Part shown: in pieces, positions 10,276 through 22,853 of the stretch
How positions within the stretch are numbered: the stretch's first letter is position 1
Layout of the letters: each line of letters starts with the position of its first letter
Assembly: GCA_910591455.2 (NCBI GenBank)
Contig: OU342819.1
Location: 15,354,262-15,418,261 of the forward strand
From: Pholis gunnellus
Lineage: Eukaryota > Chordata > Actinopteri > Perciformes > Pholidae
Length of the DNA stretch: 64,000 nucleotides
Direction: 5' to 3'
Program-made: the position numbers and the translations under genes
The notes under the pieces: generated by a model
Told to the model about the DNA's origin: nothing
Database searches by the model: none
Seen by the model: the letters and a program-made list of their open reading frames with translations, nothing else

Positions 10276-13200
10276 AACAACCAGCTAAGTTTGACACAAG
10301 TTAGAAAAAGACCACTCTTCCAAAGCCGAGTGATGCCTAAAATTACTTCTCTCATTACTTCTCAAACATTAAATGATTCCAGACTTAAAAACAAAACTTA
10401 GTTTGGACATAATTTAGATGTCTAATGGTTTGTAGACCATCTTTAAAACACTGAACATTATTACAGATCAGATTTCCATGCCATTAATAGCTGCTTTGGA
10501 GTTAAACCTTTCAGAATTCTCCCAATATGACATGGCACTGAAATCCTGGAAGCAATACTGGTCTGGATGACAAGTAGAAGTGCTTTAAGGGGTTGCAGTT
10601 GTTGCAGTTGTCTCTAAAGCCGACGGCAGCATGAAAACGTAGAGCAGAGGAGACGGTGCTGTGTGAAAGTAAACCTCCCCATGTTGATATAGAGCTTGCA
10701 TTTAGAATCGAGATGAATAGGTGCTGTTGATAACAACAAATTGGGCTATCAGTGACTGGCTATGTACGTATTCCCTCCCAGCTTCTCTCTCACCCCCCAC
10801 GGCTCTTATAAACCATGCTGAGTGTTAAGCCATAAAGAGGCCATTTTGCATATTGCATATCAATAGAGCATTCAACTCTCACACTGGAGGTTTCATTTGG
10901 CTCTCACATACACAACCAGCACATTGGCGGCCATTCATGCACAATATATATGCCCGCCATGCTCTGTCATCCATGTGCTTTATGGAGGTCAGGTTTAAAG
11001 ATGTCTGGCGATGGAGACATCAACCAGTCAACTTTTATAAATATATATATTTTTTTGCAGCCATATCATTAACGTGTAATGGTAATGGAAGTTTAAACAA
11101 ATCAAAGTGCAATAAGAATGACAGATGTGATGTAAACTACACTCTAAGCGGATGAAAGTCAGCTTGCAGGATCGGATGTAGGGATGCAATTCTACTTTTC
11201 CGAGTGTAATAATCAGCTCAGGTTCTGAAAGGGCCACCATGACCGATTCATGGTCTAATCTGGCTTGCTTGCTAATATCCTCGTGGTAATTAACAGTACA
11301 ACATTTACCTTTGGGTTGATCAGTGGATGGAACATTTGTCATTAAAAATGTTGCCTGTCCTACAGCCGTGTGCATCTGCCTCACTGAGCCAAACAGAAGG
11401 AAGGAGGGAGATTACCGTCGTTATGAAACGCAGGCCGGCAGAGATGAGGTGATTAGATGCTGCAGACGTTATTGAGGCTAAAATAACCAGGTGCGTCAAT
11501 GTTTTTTTTCAAATGCAGAGTGGATTCAGTATTAGCTAAATGTTGCTGTAGATGGAAAATCTACTATCCTCAAGCTTGTTGTCGACAAACATTAGCCATT
11601 AACACAATGCACTAGCAAACTGAAGCAGGTGCATTACTTATACCCCAGCTATGCAAGTGGAGTCTGTCAATTATGTCAAATTCCATGACATTGTATACAG
11701 TGAGTCAAACTTTTTTTAACACGTCAATAAGGAGAGACAAGTTTAAGGAAATGCTTTGAGTTTTCAAGAAATGTATTTATTTAATACAATGTGCAAAGGA
11801 TAGAAAAGTTGATGTCACACATACATTTATTAGGAGGCCTACTCAGCCTGTTAAAACAGTAGTGTAATGTCCTGTGTGGCTCTGGAAAGAGCTTTCCAAA
11901 CCCTGATGACTTTGGCAGAGGCTTGGGGACTATATAAATGAACTGTAAAGTATATCAAAGCTTGTGTTAATTCCTAGGGGCTAGGCGTTTGAAAGACATG
12001 GCAAAAAGATGCTTATGGATTCTTAGTCTTATAAATTAAAAAAATGAACACACCCGGCAATTGAGCCAGTTGTCAATATGGCCAATGTCGTTCCCTTGGG
12101 CATTAAATAGATGTCAAGGCTGTTCCAATTGTCCTTAATGCCACCTTGACATTTTCCAAGTGTGTGTGTAGGGAAATGAATGCACATCTTTTTTCCAGTG
12201 TCAAAAGAGCATTTTTTTTTTTTTGGGTGCAGTGTCCCCACTCTCTGTTGGCAGGCTCGGAGAGTTGGCGACAAGACAAAAACTATTAAAAGAGCGAGGC
12301 CTGTATTGTAAATCCAGGTTCGGTGGAGAGGGCGTCACTTTCATATCATGCATTTTCATATCCTTCACACTTCTCTTCGAACTGTCAGCTCTTCCACTCA
12401 TATCCATAAATACACCTTCATTGTTGCCATAACGGGAGCTGCTCTTACTGGAGAGTTAGCACCTTGTTTTGACACATGTTCCCCCCCCAGCGATGAGTAT
12501 TTAATCACCACCGCTGCCGGTATTGCAGGATAATGGGTCAACCCAAACCAATAATCACTATCCGTGAAGTACACGCTCACGATGATGTAACGTAGCGAAA
12601 GACACCCACCCAACCCCCCAAAACTCCAAGACCAACTCTGCGTTTGAATCGTCTCGTGGATGGGACCTGAAACAGAGCTCGCAGGCGAGTGGCAAGGTTA
12701 AAGAGGCGAGGGTAATTGCTGTAACCTATCTGGGTGGAAAAATGTTTGCTCGTGTTCCCAGTGTACTCTTCTCTGATGCACTTAGGCATGAAATTGTTCC
12801 CCTTTCCACCCTAGCAAGCCCCAAGCCCAAGTCCATTGCCCACTTCTAGCCGGGCGAGTTGGTCTTTCATGTGTGTCTGTAAACGCAGGGGTAGTCTGTT
12901 TGCCTTTGGTCGCCCGCGTGCGTGTTTATCTGAGTGCTTGTTGATGTGTGTGTACTGTGAGGGGTTAGCGGAGGAGGGGTGGGTGTTGTGTGTCAGCTGG
13001 CTCTCTCCATTCCTAGCCGACTGACAGAATAAGTGAGCGAGCGCTGCATGGAGGACTGCCGCAGAGTGATCATTGAGCATTTCACGCTAAAATCAGAGAG
13101 AGGGAGAGAGAAGCAGATTTTTCGAAAAAGGCTGAAGTGCCCCTGGAAATATTAGCATATGTCCATTCATATATTCATAGAGGAACGTGTGTTTGTGTGT

Positions 13201-13476
13201 GTGGATTGGTGTGTTTTCAGCTTGCCTTCTTTCATGATTAATGACCATGAGTTACAGCCATTGGAGTTCAACAAGTCATACAATTTAAAAAATATGACTA
13301 CATTCCTGTGTGTGCGTGCTTCTGCGTGTGTGTGTGTGCAAGTATCTGTACTCACAATAGAAAGTCCCAATCGGGAATGATGTATACAACATGCTTCCTG
13401 CTGTGTTAAGGGCTTGAGAAACGCTGCCCAAGAGATGTGTGTTTGCACTACATATTCTTACTGTATATTCTATAGT
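10276..13476. other. Non-coding intronic stretch
   Basis: No exon or RNA gene supported. It contains a short AT run (11040-11050), a T12 run near 12213-12224, a C8 run near 12481-12488 and short GT-rich patches (13188-13212, 13317-13340). Open frames in this span are small and show no family features. Confidence 0.5.
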
Positions 13477-13520
13477 AATTGTCATGGGGAATACACACAT
13501 CATCGTTTCCCATGACAATT
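13477..13520. repeat. 12-bp inverted repeat, 20-nt spacer
   Basis: AATTGTCATGGG (13477-13488) and CCCATGACAATT (13509-13520) are exact reverse complements. With one bulge the pairing extends a few bases inward. It could be a small hairpin or the ends of a tiny palindromic insertion. No target duplication was identified. Confidence 0.75.
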
Positions 13521-13991
13521 GTGTGCAGGAGAAATAATATTAAAAAGCAGCAGGCTCCCAGTTGGGTAAGACACATTTTTTTTCCTTGCGTGACTGCATT
13601 GATGAGACCCACTGCTGCCATTAAAAATGTCATAAATGACTCTTATTTATCATGATGGAAATGAAGCTGAAATATAGATGAATATAGATGCTCTTAGTGA
13701 GTGCAGTAATCTGTGTTATTTCATTTAAAGAAGCGTAAACATGTCTTTAAAATGTCATAAAAATGGCTTTTCCTAAATAAAAATCAGTCGGTCGCATAAC
13801 AATGAGTCTTCAGACCGAAGAAAACTAAATCAGGCTTCTCCTTCAGCCGACGATAGCTGAAATGACATCTGTTGCTAAATTGTTAACGCTAGTTCCATAA
13901 GTTACCTGAAAACTCACCAGCTGACTTTTCACTATTTCCATTGAGGCTAGATAGAGGCCTCTCTTTGTTTGAGAGGCGAAGGGAAATCAAA

Positions 13992-14013
13992 ATATATATA
14001 TATATATATATAT
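13992..14013. repeat. (AT)n microsatellite
   Basis: Eleven alternating AT units. Confidence 0.85.
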
Positions 14014-15309
14014 ACAGAAGAAGTCATTAGTAAAAATAAATCATTACCAAATCTCAGTATCACTTATAAAGTTATTTTCCTCTCTACTTTGGAAAAAATC
14101 TGATTCTGATTAAAATGCATCGACAGCAAGACCTGCATAGCAGGCAAGAGGAGGAACGTCTGTCTGTGTGAAGTGGTGGTGGGGGGGCAACTAAGGGCCT
14201 CATTTATTCATTTAATAAGGTACTTCATATTTCACCCTAATCTGCTATTGGCCAAAATACGTTAAATATGAGCTGGTTAAAAAGTGGTACGAATGATTTT
14301 GTAATATGCTGAATATTTCTAACATTTTAAGTCCAGCTTGCTTGCGTTAGCTAATGCAGCAGTAAGCATGTGAAGGCATTGAAGGACTGTAATCTATCTT
14401 TCTCACACCAAGAAACTCTGGCAAGACCTTTGCAGATTTGATCATATCTTTAAAGATTTTACAATATGATGGGAAAATGGGATGTTTGGTTTCTTCAAAG
14501 AAAGAAAATAAGACAATTTGATGAATTTGATAATGATTTTGGCAAATAGTTTCCTTCATATTTATAGATTAAACAAGATAGAAATATTTATTGTTCATGT
14601 CATGCAATATGTGAAACTACTTTCTAACTTGACTAACAAAAAGGCATCAAGACACACTAATGCTAAAAGGCAGAGTTGAAAGCTAACTAATGGAGTGAAA
14701 AGTCTGCATCCTCTTCTTTTCATGGTATTAAAGGGTAGTTAGCTCGTTTCCTAGGATTATAGTAGCCTGGTGCAGATAAACAAACTTTAATACCTTAAAT
14801 CCATTCCTTTTAATTTTGCTTTTTGTAAAATACAAAAACAACAAGTGCCATAAAACACTGCTCAAAAGCATGTAGCCTGACTCATGGAAGCCTTGAAACA
14901 AGTTGATTGATTGGATATGAAATTATCGCTCCCCAGTGGCAAGTAAATGGGAACGACATGAGAACGCTTGATGCCAGACTTAATGACGGGTTGAACTGGA
15001 TGTTTTTACGGTCGAGGCATGGCTCTCCCCTCATACCGGCACCGGCGGGATGTGGTTCACCTGAAGATGATCAGAGGATGGAGAAGCAGGAGGGGGACTG
15101 CAAGAATTTAAGTGGGTGGGATGATGGCCTAATGGAGTGGATGAGCAATTACATCGATGACTCAGGATGAAGGGATGGCAGCCATTTGATGAATGGGTGA
15201 TGGCGGGGAGCGAGGTGGGAGGGAGAGAGATATGAAATGATAGAGAGTATAGTCTTTAAATGCTACATCATACGCTATTCATTCCATTTACCCCCGTTCT
15301 CTCTTCAAG
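14014..15309. other. Non-coding intronic stretch
   Basis: Nothing supported. It is AT-rich with a G7 run near 14180-14187. Frames at 14347 (minus) and 14907 (plus) lack domain character. Confidence 0.5.
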
Positions 15310-15780
15310 GTGCACGACTTTTTAAAATGCCTTTGTGCCCTTTTGCTCAGTTTACTCATTCCTGCCTTCATTCCCTCTCTTATTTTCTGGCTTCCTTCCT
15401 GTCTTCTATCTTGTCTTCCCTATTCCCTGTCTTTTGGCTTTTATTTTCCACTCCCATTCCATGCTTCCTCCTTCCTTCCTTCCTCTTTCTTCCTTTTTCT
15501 CCTTTTCCCTCCGCTCCATTCATCTTATCATTCTCTCCAATCCTCCCCCATCTCATCTTCTGCCTATTTCCCTAATGCCCTCTTAATATCTGCCTCCATC
15601 ACTTCTTACCCTGTCTCCATTTTCTAGACGTTGTCTCCCATTTTTATTTAATTTGTCTAACCTCTCAGCCTCACTTTCATAGCTGCCATGCTTAATTTCT
15701 CCCCCTCCTCTGTCCTCATCTCGTTGCGACCTCTACCTCTCTGCCTCTCCCCCCCCCCCTCCCTCCCAACAATAACATTT
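15310..15780 (+). repeat. Polypyrimidine tract (TTCC/CTCC-rich)
   Basis: About 450 bases in which C and T dominate the plus strand, with TTCCTTCCTTCC units near 15470-15485 and a C10 run near 15750-15759. Three overlapping Ser/Leu/Phe/Pro-rich open frames here are compositional artefacts. Such tracts can form triplex (H-DNA) structures. Confidence 0.75.
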
Positions 15781-16514
15781 TGGGCTCCCCATCGCTCGCC
15801 CTCACCATGTTTTCCTCCGTCTTTACATCAAGCAGTCCCTTGCCTCCTCTCTACAGCCCCGTCTATCTATTGGAAGCGGGGCAGGTGGCGGCGCAAGTAC
15901 ATGCTTTCAATGGGACATGTCTGCACTCAGATTTAAATAGATAATGGCAGAGCCCTAGCGCTTGTTGGGCTCTCTGAATAATGCAGGAGCTCCTGAAGGC
16001 ACTGTTGCCAGGCATCACTGACATGCATACGCCAGCTCGCAAGCTTGCAATATTGATATCAAGAGAGGAAGTGGCAGTTATTTTTATTCCCCCCCCCCCC
16101 CCCCCCCGATATGCCAGCTTTGTTTTTTTTATAATTAAAATTAACCCCCATTCTTCTTCTATCATTCTACTTCTTCTTATGACCCCACAAAACAACAACA
16201 TCAGTGGTTTCATCAAATGCTCACATAAGACATGTTTAAGTTCAAGTGAAAAATGGATCATGACTCCATGACTTTTGCCCATTGGGAGCAAAGGGGAAAG
16301 TAGCATGACATTGTTGTAGATCCACAACGTCTGCAGAGGGGGGAGGTCGGTGTGGTTTGAGTCTTCAACAAATGGATGTTGACACTTGAGACAGCTGTTC
16401 ATTTCCCATTTCCTACGGTCCACGTTGGTTTCTTTTAACCATCTCATCTGAGGCTGTTGAAGCTGATGGTGTCAGTGATGTCACTCAGTGTATCTGGTTC
16501 ATTAGGTGTACTAC
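15781..16514. other. Non-coding stretch around a poly-C run
   Basis: It contains the C19 run at 16089-16107. A 194-codon minus-strand frame (15863-16447) crosses this run, giving a poly-Gly segment. It shows no recognisable domain and is treated as chance. Confidence 0.5.
16089..16107 (+). repeat. (C)19 homopolymer
   Basis: Nineteen consecutive C on the plus strand. The true length is uncertain because such runs are error-prone in sequencing and in vivo. Confidence 0.85.
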
Positions 16515-16597
16515 ATTCATTCATCCATCGATTATCTGTAACAGCTTCTTCTTTACTGGGTCACGGAGGGCTGGAGCCAATCACACATAGGGCGCTT
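16515..16597 (+). repeat. Short interspersed repeat fragment, family R7
   Basis: TTCATCCATCGATTATCTGTAACAG followed by ACTGGGTCACGGAGGGCTGGAGCCAATC corresponds in order to a very common fish repeat whose consensus reads CATCCATTNTCTNTACCGC, GGGTCACGGGGG, GCTGGAGCC. Only about 85 bases remain. Confidence 0.65.
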
Positions 16598-19464
16598 TTC
16601 ACTATGCTAACTTACTTCCATGCATCCTCTCTCCTCCCGTTACCCGAAAATCATTCTCCCTCTTCCATTGTGGAGGATCTTCCAATTCCTTAAATGCAGC
16701 TCGAGGAGAGAGGAGGAGGCTTCTGGAGGAGAAAAGACACAATACATGTAACTAGCATATTATATTCACTCTCTGTCACTGACACGTGCAAAACTGACGC
16801 TGGAGGGATACGTAGCAAGAAGGAGAAATCCAATATTTTCTCTGTCAATAGCACTTCACCTCAACTCAGTTTGTTTTTTCCATATTTGAAATTTGAATAC
16901 CTTGCTGCTTGGCACTAATTGGAGTCACCATTGTGTAAGGTGACATGAGGCCAGAGATTGCTGTGGCAGTAAAACTGGTGACCTGATATCATTCACACTA
17001 ATATAACTAATTGCTGACACACTTAATTTTCTTATTACACTGATGGCAAAATGATTAGTATTTTATGCGGATCAGTCCAACCATGGTGGTACAAGGATGA
17101 GGCTGGTGAGGCAGTTAGAAAACGGCTGGTTTGGAGCCTGCAACATCCTCCGTCTGACAATATTCTGTGAGGAGTCCAGCAATGAGTCATTCTTGTGCAT
17201 GATTTGAGCCCTTAAAGGCTGCAGGAGCATGTTATGCACTTTAGTTCCAAACATCATATGAATCAGAATTAATTTGGAGCATTTAGATGAGAAAATATAT
17301 AGATGCTAAGTTTTTAACATGGAGCATCAGACCAGATGATATCGGGGACACATTAATAATCTTTTGTAAAGATCACAAAGATAAGACCGCCGACACGTTT
17401 TCTTTATCATCTCTTTCTCCTCTTTCCTCTCACACCGGCTGATATTGTCATTTGATCAAATGTCATGCGCTCATGAAACCTAATCATAGGGGCGATTGTT
17501 TAGCTTTCCCACATGCCACTGCACAAATAACTATCAGTTTGACCCATTCTGTCATAACCACTAATCTTTCTGGACTGTTGTGCAGCTTATCTGAGATTGG
17601 CTGGTCAATCAGAATAGCCTCGTCATCATTTGTAACTCCCGCAGTGAAAAGGAAAAGATGGAGGCTTAACTTTAAAGAAAACACGCTCTTTTCAAACGTA
17701 AGTAGATTTATTCGCCCGTGAATTTTTGTGCTTTTCAGACTTTTCAAGCTTTTAAGGACAGTCTAATGGGGGAAAAAAAGCAGTCATAGGGAAATAGCAT
17801 AAAGGGAGAAATAAGTGGAGCTGGGAGAAAATAATAAAAATATGCCTCATTGTGTCCAGGTAATCATGCTGAGAGCTATGGGCTGGTGCTTGAGGAAAGA
17901 TGGGGACAATAATATAGAGAGTTGTGTTTGCGATCTTATCCGGTTGTTTTCTCCCATGTAGTTATTCACTACTTTTCCTGTAAAGCCTTCTCCTGGAGGG
18001 CGTTTATTACTTTTAAAAGAACACAGGGTTGGTCCCAGGGGGGGAGCATTTTAGGGAGCTGTTTGTGTTCGTCTGTCAGAGAGAAAGGTAGAGAAGGGAG
18101 AGAGGGAGATGGAAATGTAGAAGAGGAAGGACTAGACGGTGTTTGATCAGTGGGGTGCTGAGTCACACTGGGATGTGATGGAGAGATTGGTGCTTTACGA
18201 AAGGGGAGAGGGAGCAGAGAGGACAGACTTAAATGTGAGTTTGAGAGAAGCGAAGCCTCAAGTGGTCTCCTTCCTCCTTCAAGGTGTCTTTTGCAGAGCA
18301 AACACACCTGCAGACACATATGCACTCTGTACACCGTCACATGTCCTTTTCTCCCTCTTTTTTTCCTCTCTCTGTCTCAGCGGGGGGTCTTTCTTTGAGT
18401 CAGAGTGAAATATGTGAGGTAGATGAAGCAAGAATCCTGTCATATATTTTTGCAATCCATCAGAGGTGTGGAACAGTGTCTGCTCTCAGCGGTGCTCTTA
18501 CCAAAGCTTACCAAAGAATCTGGGGCCCTAAAAGCTCCACTGTACACCTCCAACAATGCCCAGCCTCCGGATAATGTAGCAGAAATACATGAAGCATTTT
18601 TATGCTCCACTGAAGCCCCTCAGTTATAACAGAATGTTATGAAGTTTTATGTATGTCATTAGCAGAAACACTGTAATATTGCCAAATTAATTTCCATGTT
18701 GTCATGTAAGAAATAAGGCATTAGCTGAGAACTAATAGCAATAACTTGTCCAATGCTAGTCAATTCATGTCAGGCTCTCTCCATTTACTGGAAACATTTG
18801 GATTTGCGACATGTATTTAAGCCTCTTTATTTCATTTTCCAGCTGATGGAATTTGACAATTAAATGAAAACAGCTCTTTGTGCAGAAAAAGGATGAAATT
18901 GCAAAGTTTTGATATTTCTATTTCTCCCCAAAGTAAAACGGTAACCTCGAACATGTCATTATAACAGCAATGCTAATATCCAGTCGGGGCCAGTTTGGGT
19001 TAAATGTGGCTCGTCTGGAGGAGGGCCAGAGGTAGCGGCCGCTGCCAGGAAGGGAGCAGGAGGGGCCCGCAGCTGTCACACAGCTCTGACCTGACTGCAT
19101 ACAGGGGGAGCAAAGGTCTGGCGGCCCAACATGATACTGCAGGGACCCTGAGGGACCCTTGTCTGCGATGTGACGGCCACACAGCTAATGAGGAAACACA
19201 CTTGAATATGAATTATGATTCAGTGAGAACAGAACTAAATACAGAGACGAACTCATTTACTGTTTTGACAAAGATAAGTGAGACAGTATATCGTTATTTT
19301 AATACTTACAGCACGGGTTGCGATTGTCAAATGTACAACATCATGTCGGTTACAATACTGGATCTGACCCCTTGCTGTGTAGACATCGGAGGCAAATGCA
19401 GTGGCACCAGCAGGCGAGTAAATAGGCAAGAGACAAGCTCCACGGGGGGGGTGAGGTTGGGGGG

Positions 19465-19467
<3 letters not shown>
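16598..19467. other. Non-coding intronic stretch
   Basis: No exon supported. It includes a purine-rich GA/GGGAGA segment (about 18060-18260) that produces Glu/Arg- and Ser/Pro-rich spurious frames on the two strands. Confidence 0.5.

Positions 19468-19500
<33 letters not shown>
19468..19500 (+). repeat. (CA)16 microsatellite
   Basis: Perfect CA run preceded by two short G runs (19444-19450 and 19460-19465). Confidence 0.9.
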
Positions 19501-19502
<2 letters not shown>

Positions 19503-20276
19503 CTGCCACTGTGACAGCCAGTTGTATTTGTTGGATCACCGGAGGGCTACAGGACCAAGGCCATTAGAGGCTGAGCACAGCCAGAGTTCTGGTATCTACA
19601 GCACCCACTAATGGAATACGTTCACCACCCCTGTGAGTTTGTGTGTGTGTGTGTGCGTGCATCTCAATGTCTGTGTGCAGTTCCACATGCGCAGCAAAAC
19701 TTTCAGTCCATGTGTATGTTTTTGCAGTTAACAAAACCATTTACTCTAAAACGCATGAATGCATGTGTTCCCCCATTCCTATCATGCTTCTGGTTAGCTC
19801 ATCCTCAGGGTCGGCTGCACTCATCAGTACGTCACAATGATCACTGTCGGAATGCTCATATAGTTTGAGAGATGAACGCCCGTGGGCATTTTGTGAAGAA
19901 GATTGGCGCCACAGCCATCGCTCGGCCTATTGATCGATTTTGATAAGCTATTAGTCACTTGAGTGATTCATGCCAAACATTTGCTTGTTTCGGCTTCTCA
20001 AATGAGAGGATTTGCTGAGCTCTCAGTTTGACATCATCGTATAGAACAATAAAGCAATGTAAGGATTTGTTACATACAGGTATCCCATTAGAAACAGCCA
20101 TGTTTACTGGTATCCCTGAATAAAAAAAAGACTTTGCGGGTTAAGTACTGCTCTTTACGTGACGATTTTAAGGAATACATGTAAAACAAATATAGAAGCA
20201 CAGGAGCGATGCTAGTCCATCATACAACGGTGGTGATATGTTGTCAAGATATAGTTGTCATAGAAACAAACAAAAA

Positions 20277-20385
20277 AAGCGCTCTGGCTTGTTCGTTGTC
20301 GCTGGGTTGAAGCGCTCCCCAGCGCCCTGCGGCTGCGTTTCTGCCAGAAAAAAGGCGCTTATGTGGACACAGGCTGTAAGTGGAC
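20277..20385. repeat. GC-rich islet with repeated AGCGCT motifs
   Basis: AGCGCTCTGG, GAAGCGCTCCCCAGCGCC and AAGGCGCTTATGTGGACAC are packed into about 110 bases surrounded by AT-rich sequence. The pattern resembles a GC-rich part of a recurrent fish repeat ('GCGCT...GTGGACAC'), but I cannot name it and see no clear ends. Confidence 0.4.
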
Positions 20386-20984
20386 TGGAAAAAAAAAATC
20401 AGTAATCCACCTGAGCCAATAACACCAACCGGGTTAGATAACACAGTCCATGTTGTACCTTATGTTGAAGCTGAAAACGCTGATTGTGCTCTCTGTTACA
20501 AGCTGAGAGCACTTCATTACATCATATCACTAGACTGATACGGTTTATGCGCAGAATTCATTGGCAGTTGCGAGCCACGACTTTCTGTTAAAGTCGTTCG
20601 GTCCCCCTTTCAAAAAGGCAATTAAATGACCAATCTCCAAATTGTTAGTTGTACAAAGGTTAGTGTTTATCGTACTCGGTGTTGGATTTAGTTTTGACTG
20701 AAAGCGGCAGCCTCTGAGCTCACCGTGCAGCGGCCTGTGCAGCCCAGTGTGACCGTTTTTCTTTGACAGCTCTTGTGGACTGGTGTGTACGTTTGTGTGT
20801 GTGTGAGAGTGTGTGCGCACTTGGAAAAATAAATCCCACGGCTCATATCTATACGTATAGCTGCCCCTTCAACTTACATGATTTCGCCTGTCACTCACTC
20901 GTAACATTCTCCAACTTCCCTTCTATCAGCTCAGCCATTCTCCCCGGTCTCTGTTTCAGGACATCAGTCTTGGAGGTAGATAGA

Positions 20985-21290
20985 CAAGGGTGAGGGTCAA
21001 GGTGGAGCCAACAGGGAGTTTAAGACAGGGTCAGAGAAAGAGAGGAAGTAAGGGTCAGCTGTGATGGAGAGCCCGGGAGAATGGGGACCAGTCGGCATAG
21101 AGAGATTGGATGAGGTTGCCGGGATGGAAGGAATCAAGGAAGGATGAGGGTGGTTAGGGTGAGGGTGAGGTGAAATGGCAGGATTGGGACGGAGGGAAGG
21201 GCAGAGGAGGATGTAGAGTTGATTTACGGGTGAAATGAATAAAGGGGGAGGGAGGGTGCATGCACTAGGGTGAGGGGGTCGAGGGAGTTA
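20985..21290 (+). repeat. Purine-rich, G-rich tract with G-quadruplex potential
   Basis: A run of GGTGAGGGT, GGAAGG and AGGGAGGG units. From 21244 to 21288 there are six runs of three or more G separated by short loops, enough for a three-tetrad quadruplex on the plus strand. Confidence 0.6.
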
Positions 21291-21659
21291 GTAATAACAA
21301 AACTGTGTCCATTGAAGACAATATCTTCTGTTTGGAAAAATATTTTTATTGGAAAATACGCAAAGAAATTGCTCTTTTAAAAAAATAATGTTGCTGCTAA
21401 ACCTTGCAGTCGATATTCCACTTCACCAGTGCAAATCAACTTGTTTGAAGGTTTTTCCTAAATTAAATGTATTTGATACGACTTCAGTGACTGATGCTTG
21501 TTTTTAAGAAGCTTCTGAAGAATCGGTTCATTTGCATTAAAAGCAGGTGGTAATAACTGCTAGCCCTGAACACTTTGCTTTGTGAAAAATACAACTGAAT
21601 TTAAACCCTAATTTGAGACAGACATATTTTTAAATGAAGAGTAGGAAGAAAGGATTATT

Positions 21660-22088
21660 ATAAAAGGAATACTTTTGGGAAATACGCTTATTCGATTCCT
21701 TTCTAAGAGTAAAGGTAAATGCGAAGAATTTCTTTGCACGATTACTTTCGCTGGAGTGTTTTTTGGCGTATTTTACACTTCGTTATTCTCGTCTTTGCCT
21801 AGACAACATTTGCATCACGTTCGGTCTGAAAACATAAGATCATCAAGCTCATCTGTTATAGGGTGCTGGAGTCAGGGCTTCGTATGCCTAGCTTAGCATA
21901 AAGACAGAGAGCAGGGGGGGAAACAGCTAGTCTGGCTCTGTCCAAAGTAAATCCAGTTAGCCAATTGCTGAATAGACCAATATGTGAATGTAGACATATG
22001 CAGCATTAATGCTTGGTTTGAGATTGACACCAGTCATCTCATCATGCTGTTGGAAAGCATTCCCCCAAATGTTATGCTACTCCTTTAT
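21660..22088 (+). mobile_element. Non-autonomous DNA-transposon-like repeat, family R2, near full length
   Basis: The left end ATAAAAGGAATA (21660-21671) and the reverse complement of the right end, ATAAAGGAGTAG (22088 to 22077), form imperfect terminal inverted repeats. Just inside are CTTTTGGGAAATACGCTTATTC on the left and, inverted on the right, ACATTTGGGGGAA. The middle holds CCTAGCTTAGCATAAAGACAG and GAAACAGCTAGTCTGGCTCTGTCC, a block I recall from a very abundant teleost repeat and which recurs at 48325-48500. The element is about 429 bases with no coding capacity. Target-site duplication is not clear (possibly TA). Confidence 0.65.
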
Positions 22089-22572
22089 GAATGAATCCTG
22101 CAGTTGTACCAAACATGACTGTCAAACATAATCACGTGGTCATTATGATGACAGTTAGCCTCCATGGTTTTCATTTATACCCAGCCATTGAAACACTATC
22201 TCTCCGGGCTTAGGTCATTGTGTGTCTCTCTCTCCCTCTTTCCATATTCAGTGCAGCCGTTCAGGTCACTTCTAATTACTGGGGTCCAATTGGAATTGGC
22301 TTTTCAATTCTCAACGCTGCAGTGCTGGAAATCACAAGGTGCCAGTGCCAGCTTTCTCCCGCCCCCACCCCGCTGCTCGGCGCCCTCCTAGTATGACTTA
22401 ATATGCCTGATACATTCGCCTCCCTGCGCCAACACTTTGCAATGCAGTGCGACTGGGTACGTTTGTGTAAGGGTGAGAAAGAAGGATGAGGCTCTTACTG
22501 TAAGTCACTGTAAGGCCAGTATGCGTGGTGTGTTTAGACAGCGAGGATGTGAATGTGTGTGCGGTAGAGAGG

Positions 22573-22591
22573 GAGAGAGAGAGAGAGAGAG
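22573..22591 (+). repeat. (GA)n microsatellite
   Basis: About nine GA units within a purine-rich segment. Confidence 0.8.
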
Positions 22592-22820
22592 GGGGTAAGT
22601 GCATGTGTGCATCAGTGTGTTATTGAGAAAAATTGAGGGAGAACAGCAGAGAGAGAAAAGGAGGCTTTTTTCTGGGAAGCGATGGAGGGATGGGAGTGGC
22701 AGAAAGAGCCTGGTTCCCTCTCGTCTGTCTTTCCTTGGGTCCGCAGTGCAGGAGAAGAGCCGATTAAAGTGGAGACACTGCATTTGAAGTTGGGCAATGT
22801 AGAAGAAGCAGCAGGCGTAG

Positions 22821-22853
22821 ACACACACACACACACCCACACACACACACACA
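22821..22853 (+). repeat. (AC)n microsatellite, interrupted
   Basis: AC run broken once by CCC. Confidence 0.85.

Larger units (their letters stand above)
19501..21659. other. Non-coding stretch with GC-rich and G-rich islets
   Basis: Contains a short GT patch (19639-19656), a GC-rich AGCGCT-containing islet (20277-20385) and a purine/G-rich segment (20985-21290). No gene is supported. Confidence 0.5.

Noticed and set aside
15863..16447. 194-codon minus-strand open frame
   Set aside because: It passes through a C19 homopolymer (poly-Gly) and shows no recognisable motif. Chance length in non-coding DNA.
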